DNA of 64,000 nt from Pedobacter westerhofensis (GTDB lineage: Bacteria; Bacteroidota; Bacteroidia; Sphingobacteriales; Sphingobacteriaceae). A program made the position numbers and the translations under genes. The stretch's first letter is position 1. Each line of letters opens with the position of its first letter. Below the pieces are notes generated by a model that had not been told where the DNA came from, searched no databases, and was given only the letters and a program-made list of their open reading frames with translations. The DNA is taken from the NCBI RefSeq assembly GCF_900182595.1, contig NZ_FXTN01000005.1, positions 186,001 through 250,000 on the forward strand. The letters are read 5' to 3'. Below are positions 45,038 to 54,113 of this stretch, in pieces.

Positions 45038-46867
45038 TTAAATCAATTCTTCGGGATTAAAACTCAATCCTATTTCCTTTAATAACAAAGCTGCATTAAA
45101 TGTTTTGCAGGCACCATATTTAAGCTGATAATCAAAATTCATCTCGCCCTCTGCCAGCTGTATATCAAAATGGTAATTTCTCAGCTGCCCGGGATAACTG
45201 TCAATCATTTCCGACAGCTGAAGGTCATGTGTGGCAAACAGTGTGGGTGTTTTGCCTGTCATCATCTGCTGTATGAAAACTTTTGATCCCAGATATTTGT
45301 CTTTGCTGTTTGTTCCCCGCAGCATCTCGTCAATCAGTACCAGCGGATGCTGCAGCACCTTTGCCCCTTCAAGGATCATCTTTAGCCTGTTCAGCTCTGC
45401 CTTAAAGGTAGAAGTCTGGTCGTTCAGCGAGTCTTTGATACGCATATAGGTGAGGATGTCAAAAACAGAGGTCTTCATTGAGGCGGCACATACGGGAGCT
45501 CCTGCAAATGCAAGTACCATATTGATCCCCACCGTACGCAGAAAAGTACTCTTGCCCGCCATATTGGAACCGGTAACAATATCTGTTGTGGGCAGCCCGT
45601 CAAACTGGTAACTATTTACAACCCTCTTATGTTCCCTGATCAGCGGGTGGCCCAGGGCGATGGCTTCAAAATGAAAAGTATCTGAAAAAACCGGGTTCTG
45701 CCAGCCTGGTTCATTATGTGCAAGTGTAGCAAAAGAAATCAGTTCTTCCAGCAGGCTGATCGTATGGAGGGCAGCAATCATCCTGTTACCGCATTGCGCG
45801 TACCACTTTGCCATTGCGATAGACTGCCTCAGGTTCCATAACAGCAAACCATTGAGCACAGGGCCAAGGATCATGCTGCTGCCGGCATCAGAAGCATTGA
45901 CAATGCCGGAGAGTGCTTTGATTTGTTTGCTCAGTTGCAGCGTATGGGCATCACCGGCAAAAAATTGCTGGATATAACTACTTTTCCACTGCACTTCTTC
46001 TGTCCATTTCACCGTGCCGGATATTGCACTGAGCAGGGTGGAGCCCCCGCTGAACGCTCCGCTCAGCACTGCCAGTTTTTTCCCATAATATGCTGTAAGG
46101 CACCAGTTGAACAAGAGATAAACGCTGATGAAAGACCATGCTACACCACCAAAAACTGATCCGGCAGCTAAAAAAGCAACAGAAATAAAAGGTACCGCCG
46201 CAGTATAAGTCCGGAGCGCAGCGCTTTGCGTAAATTTTACGTCCTCAGCCATATCCTGGCTCATTCTATTTTTTATTACCTCCAGCTGATGAGGTTTGTG
46301 GTTTTGCAGGCCTGCCCTGAAATGGAAGGTCTTCATGATACTTTCTTTGAGTTCCGCTATAGCTTCCTGGCGCCGCAGCATGTTGCCTGTGTGTACCGGC
46401 CCACCAAGACTGGCAGCCAGCATCTGCATACCCTCGATGGTATTGGAGCGGTTAACCACCGAATACAGTGACCCGGGGCCATAAATATCCAGGTCTGAGC
46501 CATAAGGATGAGATTCGTTTGCGAAGGCACTGCCATTTTCATACTTCTGTTTTCCGGTAGTGATCAAATCCACTTCGTTCTGAAAAACAAAAAGCAATTT
46601 TTCAGTGTAGTTCAATTCATCCTGCACTTTCTCCTGCCGTTTTAACAGGGCCAGAAACCCAACCAGCGGAAATACCGCCAATACACCAACAAGCCAGTGA
46701 TAGCCAAAATTGATTACAATGATCACGAGAAGGATTTCTGCCAGGAACATACCCAAACGGGCATAAGATATATTGTTAAGCGTTTTCTTTAGAGCGGCAA
46801 CGGCCGAAGTTTGAATTTCTACGTTATTTTGATAGTCCTTTAAAATACTATCTTTCGATTTTACCAT
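45038..46867 (-). CDS. membrane-associated MutS-like ATPase
   Basis: The 609-residue protein has two N-terminal membrane helices (about 37-75) and two more hydrophobic helices (about 222-262). The C-terminal half is a MutS core/ATPase domain with Walker A GSNMAGKST (433-441), Walker B VLIDE (510-514) and TLFATHDLQ. No mismatch-recognition domain I is present, so it is not canonical MutS. A longer frame to 46948 begins with TTG, but a -7 element at 46936-46943 places the mRNA start inside it; the ATG at 46867 is chosen. The role is unknown; a membrane-linked DNA ATPase is inferred. Confidence 0.8.
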   Translation of the reverse strand: MVKSKDSILKDYQNNVEIQTSAVAALKKTLNNISYARLGMFLAEILLVIIVINFGYHWLVGVLAVFPLVGFLALLKRQEKVQDELNYTEKLLFVFQNEVDLITTGKQKYENGSAFANESHPYGSDLDIYGPGSLYSVVNRSNTIEGMQMLAASLGGPVHTGNMLRRQEAIAELKESIMKTFHFRAGLQNHKPHQLEVIKNRMSQDMAEDVKFTQSAALRTYTAAVPFISVAFLAAGSVFGGVAWSFISVYLLFNWCLTAYYGKKLAVLSGAFSGGSTLLSAISGTVKWTEEVQWKSSYIQQFFAGDAHTLQLSKQIKALSGIVNASDAGSSMILGPVLNGLLLWNLRQSIAMAKWYAQCGNRMIAALHTISLLEELISFATLAHNEPGWQNPVFSDTFHFEAIALGHPLIREHKRVVNSYQFDGLPTTDIVTGSNMAGKSTFLRTVGINMVLAFAGAPVCAASMKTSVFDILTYMRIKDSLNDQTSTFKAELNRLKMILEGAKVLQHPLVLIDEMLRGTNSKDKYLGSKVFIQQMMTGKTPTLFATHDLQLSEMIDSYPGQLRNYHFDIQLAEGEMNFDYQLKYGACKTFNAALLLKEIGLSFNPEELI

Positions 46868-46935
46868 ATCTTTGAAAATGTTCTCATAAAAATTTTGTTG
46901 CAGGTATTTCCCTGCAATGCTACCGGAGCTATAAG

Positions 46936-46943
46936 CAAATATA
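46936..46943 (-). promoter_or_regulatory. -7 element of the MutS-like gene
   Basis: On the minus strand this reads TATATTTG, matching TAnnTTTG. It predicts transcription from about 46930 and supports the ATG at 46867. Confidence 0.45.
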
Positions 46944-47013
46944 TACAAATGAAACTACCGCGGGGAAAACAGGGCACAAAGTGGAAAGAGGAACTATCGA
47001 AAATTAATAACCA

Positions 47014-47487
47014 ATGAAAATTACCTTACTTGTAGTCGGGAAGACTGAAGATAAATACCTGATAGAAGGCATTGAGAAGTATCTCGGCAGGCTCAAACAC
47101 TATATTGGTTTTAACCTGCTGGTGATCCCTGATGTGAAAAACACTAAGAACCTGACAGAAGCGCAGCAGAAATCCAAAGAAGCAGAACTGATTTTAAAGC
47201 AGATCAGCAATCTGGATATGGTGATCTTAATGGACGAAAAAGGAAAGAAATATACTTCAGTTCAATTTTCTGACTATCTAAACAAACAGATGATCGGAAG
47301 TGTTCAGCAACTGACGTTTGTGATTGGCGGGCCGTACGGCTTTGATGAAAGCGTTTATAAGAGAGCAAACGGAAGCATATCTTTATCAGACATGACCTTT
47401 TCGCACCAGATGGTCAGGTTGTTTTTTGTGGAGCAGCTTTACCGTGCCTTTAGTATCTTAAAAGGCGAGCCATACCACCATCAGTAA
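47014..47487 (+). CDS. rlmH: 23S rRNA (pseudouridine(1915)-N(3))-methyltransferase
   Basis: RlmH methylates pseudouridine 1915 in helix 69 of 23S rRNA on assembled ribosomes. The 157-residue SPOUT-fold protein has the SAM-binding knot FVIGGPYGFDESVYKRA, then LSDMTFSHQMVRLFFVEQ and the C-terminal ILKGEPYHHQ, all diagnostic. Length is standard. It is divergent from the MutS-like gene and followed by a small membrane-protein ORF. Confidence 0.97.
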   Translation: MKITLLVVGKTEDKYLIEGIEKYLGRLKHYIGFNLLVIPDVKNTKNLTEAQQKSKEAELILKQISNLDMVILMDEKGKKYTSVQFSDYLNKQMIGSVQQLTFVIGGPYGFDESVYKRANGSISLSDMTFSHQMVRLFFVEQLYRAFSILKGEPYHHQ

Positions 47488-47545
47488 TATTCCATGATTA
47501 TGGAATATTTTATTTTATGCATCATATGATCAGAAAGGAACAAAT

Positions 47546-47674
47546 ATGGAAACACCAGGTTTAAAAAAACGGGCTTATAAATTCAGGAGTAAACGGCCAG
47601 GGGAAAAGTGGAGCTTTACCATAGCCATTATTATTTCCATCGTCGCATTTTTACTCATCTGGTTTTATATGTAG
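47546..47674 (+). CDS. 42-residue single-pass membrane protein
   Basis: An ORF preceded by AAAGGAAC. It encodes a basic N-terminal half (about 1-22, with KKRAYKFRSKRPGEK) and one hydrophobic helix (about 24-41). It starts 58 nt after the rlmH stop on the same strand and ends just before a strong bidirectional terminator, which suggests it is a real last gene of the rlmH transcript. No family is recognised and the function is unknown. Confidence 0.55.
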   Translation: METPGLKKRAYKFRSKRPGEKWSFTIAIIISIVAFLLIWFYM

Positions 47675-47690
47675 AACCACCGCGCACAAA

Positions 47691-47718
47691 AAAGCCGGAT
47701 GAATCATCATCCGGCTTT
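47691..47718. terminator. bidirectional terminator between the small ORF and DUF5606 genes
   Basis: AAAGCCGGATGA (47691-47702) pairs with TCATCCGGCTTT (47707-47718) across a 4-nt loop. T-rich ends are present on both strands. Confidence 0.8.
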
Positions 47719-47734
47719 CTCAGCAAATTACGGG

Positions 47735-48274
47735 CTATACGCCTTTTTTACTTGTCATACTTGCCTTTTTAGCTGGCTGAGCAGTTTTGCTCGGTGCTTT
47801 GGCATTAGAAGGTTTAGGCGTAGCCTTTACTTTCTTTTCTGCTTTTTCCTCTACTTTGGCACCATCGGCAGCAACTTCTGCTCCCGGGGTTTCTTCAGTA
47901 AACAAAGGAAGCTCCTTTAACAAATGGAACCAGGTAACGATTTTCTTCATATCTGAAGCATAAACTTTTTCCTGATCATGTGAAGGGGCAACCTCAAGGA
48001 ATAATTTTTTCAATACAGCGGGATCAGCCTTAGCATCAGGAACGTCACCTTTAACAGCAGCAAGATTTGCTAAAACATCTACAAGTTTCAGGTCTTCATC
48101 CTCACCATAAATGGTAATATCTTCCAGAGAAGCCAGCTTGGTGTTAGAAATACTGGTTACGATTTTAACTTTCTGAGCATCTAAGCTCTCCAGTACATAA
48201 CCTGCCTTATTTTGTCCTACAAGCTTAAATAAACCTGGTCTGCCGGATACGGCTACAATTCCTCTTAAATTCAT
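47735..48274 (-). CDS. DUF5606 family protein
   Basis: A 179-residue cytosolic protein. The N-terminal half (about 1-120) begins MNLRGIVAVSGRPGLFKLVG and is recognised as the DUF5606 family of Bacteroidetes. The C-terminal 50 residues are a Lys/Ala-rich basic tail (VKATPKPSNAKAPSKTAQPA) that may bind nucleic acid. The function is unknown. It starts 4 nt after the stop of the cyclophilin gene, so both are one operon. Confidence 0.85.
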   Translation of the reverse strand: MNLRGIVAVSGRPGLFKLVGQNKAGYVLESLDAQKVKIVTSISNTKLASLEDITIYGEDEDLKLVDVLANLAAVKGDVPDAKADPAVLKKLFLEVAPSHDQEKVYASDMKKIVTWFHLLKELPLFTEETPGAEVAADGAKVEEKAEKKVKATPKPSNAKAPSKTAQPAKKASMTSKKGV

Positions 48275-48278
48275 ATAA

Positions 48279-48740
48279 TTAATCTGCTAACACTTCAATA
48301 CTTAAAATTCTGTCGCCTTGTTTGATATCATCAACAATGTCAACATTTTCAACCACTTTACCGAAGACAGTGTGATTTCTATCCAAATGTGCAGTGTTCG
48401 CCCTGCTGTGGCAAATAAAGAATTGTGATCCCCCGGTGTTTCTGCCAGCGTGAGCCATAGATAATACACCACGGTCATGGTACTGGTTCTCGCCAGACAG
48501 CTCGCAATCAATTTTGTAACCCGGGCCACCTGTACCTGCCAAATGTGCTTTAGCAGGATCCTTAGAATTTGGACATCCGCCCTGGATCATGAAATTCGGG
48601 ATCACACGGTGAAAAGAGATGCCATCATAGAATCCTTCACCAGCTAATTTTTTAAAATTTGCAACAGTATTAGGTGCATCATTGTCATAAAACTCGACAG
48701 TCATGTCGCCTTTTTCAGTTTTTATTATTGCTTTACTCAT
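48279..48740 (-). CDS. cyclophilin-type peptidylprolyl isomerase
   Basis: The 153-residue protein is a single cyclophilin domain that catalyses cis-trans isomerisation of proline bonds. Family motifs are FHRVIPNFMIQGGCP, LSMAHAGRNTGGSQFFICH and HTVFGKVVENVDIVDDI. No signal peptide is visible, so it is cytosolic. A -7 element lies 20 nt upstream, and the DUF5606 gene follows after 4 nt. Confidence 0.94.
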   Translation of the reverse strand: MSKAIIKTEKGDMTVEFYDNDAPNTVANFKKLAGEGFYDGISFHRVIPNFMIQGGCPNSKDPAKAHLAGTGGPGYKIDCELSGENQYHDRGVLSMAHAGRNTGGSQFFICHSRANTAHLDRNHTVFGKVVENVDIVDDIKQGDRILSIEVLAD

Positions 48741-48760
48741 GTTCTTTTTTTTCTAACTGA

Positions 48761-48768
48761 CAAATTTA
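48761..48768 (-). promoter_or_regulatory. -7 element of the cyclophilin gene
   Basis: On the minus strand this reads TAAATTTG, matching TAnnTTTG, 20 nt before the start codon. Confidence 0.4.
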
Positions 48769-48854
48769 GTAAATTGTAACGACTAGATGAACTAAATTCG
48801 TAATTGAATGCCTATTGTCATTTCCTGCCTTACCCATTGTCATTTGAAAAATAA

Positions 48855-50111
48855 ATGAAAAGAAGCTTCCTTATCCTCATATTGTTAGTATTTACCCTGG
48901 CAGTAAAAGCCTCTTCCATCCTGATCAACATGGATGAAGATCAAAAAAACCATCTTAAAGCCTATGGCATCGCCTACTGGAGCATCAAACAAAATGCGGA
49001 GGTCAGCTGGCTGCTCAACTACAGGGGCGGCAGTTTCCTGATCAGCTATAACAAGGCGGTTGAGGATGAGTGCAAAGCCCGCGGCGTGTCATACACCGTT
49101 CTGGCCGACGGAAAGGTTACAGCCATCCTCAATGAGATCAGCGATCCCGAGGTAAATATGGAAATCGTAAAACTGGAGAAGGCCCCGAAGATTGCCGTAT
49201 ACTCTCCAAAAAGCAAACTGCCCTGGGACGATGCGGTCACCATGGTGCTCACGTATGCAGAAATCCCTTATGATATCGTTTATGACGATGAGGTTTTAAA
49301 AGATAAACTGAGCGGTTACGACTGGCTCCACCTGCATCATGAAGACTTTACCGGTCAGTATGGGCGCTTCTGGAGCAACTTTAGAAATGCCTCCTGGTAC
49401 AGGGATGATGTAAGGGCACAGGAAGCAACTGCAAAAAGAAACGGATTTGCCAAAGTTTCGGAGATGAAGCTCGCCGTAGCAAAAAGAATGAAGGAGTTTT
49501 GTGTTGGCGGTGGCTTTCTGTTTGCCATGTGCTCTGCCACTGACAGCTTTGATATTGCCTTAAGTGCCGAGGGCGTAGATATCTGTGCAAACATGTACGA
49601 CGGAGACGCAGAGGACCCCAATGCACAGTCGAAGTTAAATTTCGACAAAACTTTTGCCTTCAAGGATTTCAGGCTGGACCAGAACCCGGGCAGTTATGAA
49701 TTCTCTGATATCGACGTTACTCAAACCAGAATCCTGACACAGCAAAATGATTACTTTACGCTTTTTGAATTCTCTGCCAAGTCTGACCTTGTGCCTACCA
49801 TGCTCACTCAAAACCATACGCGCGTGATCAAAGGTTTTATGGGCCAGACAACTGCTTTCAGGAAACGCCTGCTAAAACCCAGCATCACTGTGCTCGGCGA
49901 AAACAAGGGAGCCCTGGAAGTTCGCTATCTGCATGGCGAGATTGGCAAGGGACAGTTCACATTTTACGGGGGCCACGATCCTGAAGATTATCAGCATGCC
50001 GTTGGAGATCCGCCTACAGACCTGAACCTGCATCCTAATTCTGCCGGATACCGCCTCATCTTAAACAATGTCCTGTTTCCCGCAGCAAAGAAAAAGCCGC
50101 AAAAAACCTAA
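48855..50111 (+). CDS. exported protein of unknown function
   Basis: A 418-residue protein with a signal peptide (about 1-19, AVKASS). The mature part opens ILINMDEDQKNHLKAYGIAY and contains WLLNYRGGSFLI, IAVYSPKSKLPWDDAVT, YDWLHLHHEDFTGQYGRFW and FTFYGGHDPEDYQH. From memory, this type is sometimes labelled asparagine synthetase B in Bacteroidetes genomes, but no glutaminase or synthetase motifs are visible, so that label looks unsupported. It may contain a glutamine-amidotransferase-like fold. It overlaps the convergent porin gene by 4 bp. The role is unknown. Confidence 0.7.
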   Translation: MKRSFLILILLVFTLAVKASSILINMDEDQKNHLKAYGIAYWSIKQNAEVSWLLNYRGGSFLISYNKAVEDECKARGVSYTVLADGKVTAILNEISDPEVNMEIVKLEKAPKIAVYSPKSKLPWDDAVTMVLTYAEIPYDIVYDDEVLKDKLSGYDWLHLHHEDFTGQYGRFWSNFRNASWYRDDVRAQEATAKRNGFAKVSEMKLAVAKRMKEFCVGGGFLFAMCSATDSFDIALSAEGVDICANMYDGDAEDPNAQSKLNFDKTFAFKDFRLDQNPGSYEFSDIDVTQTRILTQQNDYFTLFEFSAKSDLVPTMLTQNHTRVIKGFMGQTTAFRKRLLKPSITVLGENKGALEVRYLHGEIGKGQFTFYGGHDPEDYQHAVGDPPTDLNLHPNSAGYRLILNNVLFPAAKKKPQKT

Positions 50112-52114
50112 TCGTAGAAATTCCAGTTCACCCCAATCTTAAATATTTTGTCTGGCATAGGGTATTTGTATACGGTATAATATCCCTGTGATCCCAGCCC
50201 CTGGTTGGCATATTCATACTTTAAAAAGATATTTGCTTTTCTTAAGCTGGCCCTGATCCAGAAATCTACTACCGGCACGGTCTGGAATTTTACTTCCCTG
50301 CCAATATAAAACTGGCTTACCGCCGGATTATATGCGTAGTTCGCATATTTGGTATTGTAGCGCACATCCACCCCGATATTCGTTTTCAGTACTTTAAATA
50401 TGGTTTGGTCTACATAGAAGCTATTAAAAGTATAAAACTCAGGTGTAGGCATAACAGACTGGTTACTGGTCTTCTGATAAACGATATAACTATCCAGATT
50501 GAACTTACCGTAGGTTAGTTTCTTACCTATCGTAACTTTCAGCAGATTGATTGAACCATTCTCCTGCATTGGCGTGATTGAGGTAGAATCAACATCAGGA
50601 TTAACCTGTTTAAAGTACAGGTATCCGGTAATGCGGGTATACTCTGCCCCGGCATCCAGTCTCAGCTTATCATTGATATATTTAAAAGAGAAGTTTACCG
50701 TTTTTGTACGGTCAAAGCTGTTTGTCCAGTGATAGTGGTTGCCATAATAACTATCATATATCTCTGCAGGGGACTGATTCTGAATGTAGGCACCCAGTGC
50801 TATGCGCCCTACATTTTTGCTCACCAGGACATTACTTTTTGCTTCATAAAGAAAATCTCCTGCCTGCTCGCCCTGAAACAGCTGCTGGACATCAAAGTTT
50901 AAATCTACACGATCGCTAAACCTGTATCCCGCAGATCCCAGCAGCGTAACATTCTGAAAAGCCTTGGTGTGCTCATAAAAATTGGTTTTATCAGAACGCC
51001 CCACCACCTGGGCGTAATTATAATAATCGTGCCGGATACCGGCATCGATCTTCAGCTCATTCTTGATCAGTGATGCCGACTTCCCCCGGAGGAAGAAACT
51101 ATAAACAAATTCATTTTGTATATGCTGCACCGAGGTACTGTCATTGGTAAATACCAGATCGTTCTCGCCCGCGGGCAGTACCGTATGGTCGTCCGCTGCC
51201 GTTTTCTGAAAAGCATAGGAATCCTTATCATACCTCAGGCTGTAGGTTACCTTATTCGTTGGCAGGACTTTTTTTGTAATCTCCTGATCAAGCGTGTCTA
51301 TGCGGCCTACAAAATAAGATTGTTTAATCAGGAAGGTGTTTTTCCTGTAGATCTGCCTGGCAGCACTTAATCTGATCCCCTGTGCAGCCCTGTCTATAGA
51401 GGCACTGCCATTAAAAATGGTGTCATTGGTGATTGATCCGTTTTCATAAGCTTTCATGGTGTTCCATATGGCATTGGCAAATAACGTATATCGTTTGCTG
51501 GGCGAGGTATACCAGTTAAAAAGGGTACCGTTAAGTACATCACCACGCTGGCGTGTATAGGCACCGTTTGCACCGATCCTGTTGTAACTGGCACCAACAT
51601 TCCAGTTCTTTTTAATATTCTGTGAGTGGAGGACGTGGAAAATCTGTTCAACATCTCCGCTGTACTGCCCGGCGTAATACAGGTTGGTAAATGGGGTACG
51701 GGCCTGGTAATAGACAATGTCATCATGGCCTTTGGCATACCAGTCCAGCGAATGGAATCCCGGGTCAAAGCCGATTCTTTTAGAGGGTTCATAAAACAAA
51801 GCCTGTGCCGCCAGGCCAATGTTTCCTGTGTTGATAGTTGGTCTTCTGGGCTGTACAATAGGGCTAAAATTCTGGAAACCCCGCAAACTGGTGTCAAGCG
51901 GTAAAGTCTGGATACTGTCTTTGGTTAATTTAAGGGTGGTATAGCGGACAAACCTGGAGGTGAACACCACAGAGTCCTTACCGTTCTCCAGTTTATTCCT
52001 CAAAGAGTCCAATTCCTTATTTTCATTCACTGTGGTCTTCAGGTCCTGAGCAATAACGTGCTGTACTCCGAATATGAAGCAGACGAAGAAAAATAAAACA
52101 ATTGTTTTATACAT
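50108..52114 (-). CDS. putative porin (Porin_10-like beta-barrel)
   Basis: A 668-residue outer-membrane protein with a signal peptide (about 1-22, VIAQ), then a periplasmic N-terminal segment and a large beta-barrel rich in aromatic alternation (LYYAGQYSGDVEQIFHVLHS, FDPGFHSLDWYAKG). This is the Bacteroidetes putative porin family. Its ATG overlaps the stop of the purine phosphorylase gene (TAATG), so the two are translationally coupled, although the functions differ. Substrate is unknown. Confidence 0.85.
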   Translation of the reverse strand: MYKTIVLFFFVCFIFGVQHVIAQDLKTTVNENKELDSLRNKLENGKDSVVFTSRFVRYTTLKLTKDSIQTLPLDTSLRGFQNFSPIVQPRRPTINTGNIGLAAQALFYEPSKRIGFDPGFHSLDWYAKGHDDIVYYQARTPFTNLYYAGQYSGDVEQIFHVLHSQNIKKNWNVGASYNRIGANGAYTRQRGDVLNGTLFNWYTSPSKRYTLFANAIWNTMKAYENGSITNDTIFNGSASIDRAAQGIRLSAARQIYRKNTFLIKQSYFVGRIDTLDQEITKKVLPTNKVTYSLRYDKDSYAFQKTAADDHTVLPAGENDLVFTNDSTSVQHIQNEFVYSFFLRGKSASLIKNELKIDAGIRHDYYNYAQVVGRSDKTNFYEHTKAFQNVTLLGSAGYRFSDRVDLNFDVQQLFQGEQAGDFLYEAKSNVLVSKNVGRIALGAYIQNQSPAEIYDSYYGNHYHWTNSFDRTKTVNFSFKYINDKLRLDAGAEYTRITGYLYFKQVNPDVDSTSITPMQENGSINLLKVTIGKKLTYGKFNLDSYIVYQKTSNQSVMPTPEFYTFNSFYVDQTIFKVLKTNIGVDVRYNTKYANYAYNPAVSQFYIGREVKFQTVPVVDFWIRASLRKANIFLKYEYANQGLGSQGYYTVYKYPMPDKIFKIGVNWNFYD

Positions 52115-52929
52115 TATAGTTGAGCAATTAACTGGCTTAAAATTTTTGTCATTTTTGGTTCAGCAATTCTGGCTGTTGCCAGTATTTCTTCCAAACTTAC
52201 GGGCGACAACACTTCCGGGAATCCCTCATCAGTTAATACCGAAATCGCAAAAACCGGAATTCCCATATGCCTGGCAACGATCACTTCCGGCACTGTGCTC
52301 GTGCCTACGGCATCGCCGCCAATGATGCGTAAATATTTATACTCTGCTTTAGTTTCCAGGTTAGGGCCGGTAACAGCAACATACACTCCCTGGTGACAGC
52401 GGATACCTTCTTCCGCAGCAATGGCAAGGGCTTTACCGATCAGTTCTTTATGATAAGGCTCGCTCATATCAGGAAACCTTGGGCCCAGATCAGGATCGTT
52501 GATACCCCGCAGCGGGCTTTCAGGCTGGAGGTTAATGTGGTCATTGATCACCATCAGGTCTCCTTTTTTAAAGTCTGAGTTCAAAGAGCCTGCCGCGTTA
52601 GACACAAACAGGTACTGTATACCCAATGCCTTCATTACCCGGATGGGAAATGTGATTTGCTGCAGGGAATAACCTTCATAATAATGCAGCCTGCCCTGCA
52701 TGGCTACCACCCTTTTACCTTTCAGCTTTCCAAAGATCAGCTTTCCGGAATGAAACTCAAGCGTTGAAATTGGAAAATTAGGGATATTGGAATACATCAG
52801 GCTAAACTCCAGCTCAATTTCATTTACCAGGCCACCCAATCCCGTTCCAAGTACGATGCCAATTTCCGGCTGGAAATCATTGCTCCTTTTCTTTATATAA
52901 TCAACGGTTTCGCGCAGTATCTGAAACAT
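52114..52929 (-). CDS. purine-nucleoside phosphorylase
   Basis: It splits inosine or guanosine into base and ribose-1-phosphate in purine salvage. The 271-residue protein has the phosphate-binding motif GIVLGTGLGGL, a second binding segment GRLHYYEGY, FVSNAAGSLN, and GDAVGTSTVPEVIVARH, all of the trimeric PNP (PunA/DeoD2) type. Its start overlaps the 3' end of lpxK by 29 nt, and its stop overlaps the porin start, giving a coupled lpxK-PNP-porin operon. Confidence 0.94.
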   Translation of the reverse strand: MFQILRETVDYIKKRSNDFQPEIGIVLGTGLGGLVNEIELEFSLMYSNIPNFPISTLEFHSGKLIFGKLKGKRVVAMQGRLHYYEGYSLQQITFPIRVMKALGIQYLFVSNAAGSLNSDFKKGDLMVINDHINLQPESPLRGINDPDLGPRFPDMSEPYHKELIGKALAIAAEEGIRCHQGVYVAVTGPNLETKAEYKYLRIIGGDAVGTSTVPEVIVARHMGIPVFAISVLTDEGFPEVLSPVSLEEILATARIAEPKMTKILSQLIAQL

Positions 52930-53953
52930 ATTTTAATATCTTTTGATTAAAAGCCTGAGTACGATCTTCATCAATATTTACTTTGATAGGCAAGTAAAAT
53001 ACGGGCAAATTTAACAGTAATTCTTTGAATGTAACATCAAATAAACGTTGGGCATCCTTTTCTGTTGTGAGAATGATCTTTTCTTTTGCAGGATGCTGTG
53101 AAAAAGCATCAGCCAGCCTGCTTAGATTTTGCCTGCTAAAGGAATGATGGTCAGGATAATCATGATGATCAATATGCGGGGTATAGCTTTTTAATTCCCG
53201 GAGCAGGGGCGCAGGATTGGCAATCCCCGTCAGTAAAAAAACAGTCTTATCCCTCAGGGATTCCAGGCTACATTTTTCCTGAGTGTACAGTCCGTTAAGC
53301 TCAGCATATTTTATCGCAGAAAAGAAAAGATCTGCTGAAGGATCAAACCTGCGCGCACATTCAGCTTTTTGCTCTTCACTCAAAACGAGGGGAGCCTTGG
53401 TTACCAGCAGCAGGTTTGCCCGCCGGTATCCCCAAAAGGGCTCTCTCATATTGCCAGCAGGCAGAATAAACTGCGGCTCCAGTAGTTTTTGATATTCAAA
53501 CAGCAGGATACTGAACCCCGGTGTTACGCGCCGGTGCTGAAAAGCGTCGTCCAGGATAATCAGGTCATGTTTATCCTTCAGCTGCTCAATGCCGTAAACA
53601 CGGTCTTCGCAAACTGCCACCGTAATCCCGGGAAATTTATGATAAAACTGCAGTGGCTCATCCCCTATTGACCTGGCAGTAGCAGTTCCATCCGCATATA
53701 AAAACCCTTTTGTTTCACGGCCATATCCCCGGCTAAGGATGGCTATCCTATACCCCGCCAGCAGATCTACCAGGTATTCGGTAACAGGGCTTTTCCCCGA
53801 GCCCCCAACCACAAGATTGCCTACGCAGATAACAGGTATTTCAAACCGTCTGGATGGTAAAACACCTTTGTCATAGAGCATGTTCCTCAGTATAACCACT
53901 ATACCGTATACCAGTGAAAAAGGCAAAAGAAGTAACCGGAGATATTTTATCAT
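52901..53953 (-). CDS. lpxK: tetraacyldisaccharide 4'-kinase
   Basis: LpxK phosphorylates the 4' position of the lipid A disaccharide, the sixth step of lipid A synthesis at the inner membrane. The 350-residue protein has an N-terminal membrane anchor (about 5-25) and the P-loop NLVVGGSGKSPVTE (about 46-59). DDAFQHRR is the conserved family motif and LTGIANPAPL is present. Length is normal. It heads a coupled operon with the purine phosphorylase and porin genes. A -7 element lies upstream. Confidence 0.95.
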   Translation of the reverse strand: MIKYLRLLLLPFSLVYGIVVILRNMLYDKGVLPSRRFEIPVICVGNLVVGGSGKSPVTEYLVDLLAGYRIAILSRGYGRETKGFLYADGTATARSIGDEPLQFYHKFPGITVAVCEDRVYGIEQLKDKHDLIILDDAFQHRRVTPGFSILLFEYQKLLEPQFILPAGNMREPFWGYRRANLLLVTKAPLVLSEEQKAECARRFDPSADLFFSAIKYAELNGLYTQEKCSLESLRDKTVFLLTGIANPAPLLRELKSYTPHIDHHDYPDHHSFSRQNLSRLADAFSQHPAKEKIILTTEKDAQRLFDVTFKELLLNLPVFYLPIKVNIDEDRTQAFNQKILKYVSDTARNR

Positions 53954-53963
53954 GCTTTAGCCT

Positions 53964-53971
53964 CAAAAATA
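53964..53971 (-). promoter_or_regulatory. -7 element of lpxK
   Basis: On the minus strand this reads TATTTTTG, matching TAnnTTTG, 10 nt before the lpxK start. Confidence 0.35.
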
Positions 53972-54083
53972 GGAATTATTTTAAGGTGACAGGGCTACCA
54001 TGCTTAAATTAGCCATTAATAAGCAGATATTACCCAGGCAAGCTTCATGACTGGTAAAAAACAATTTTATTCTTCTGAAAAAC

Positions 54084-54091
54084 TATCTTTG
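54084..54091 (+). promoter_or_regulatory. -7 element of pruA
   Basis: TATCTTTG matches TAnnTTTG, 22 nt before the ATG at 54114. No TTG at good -33 spacing is visible. Confidence 0.4.
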
Positions 54092-54113
54092 CAAAAAAAT
54101 ATAATTTTATACC

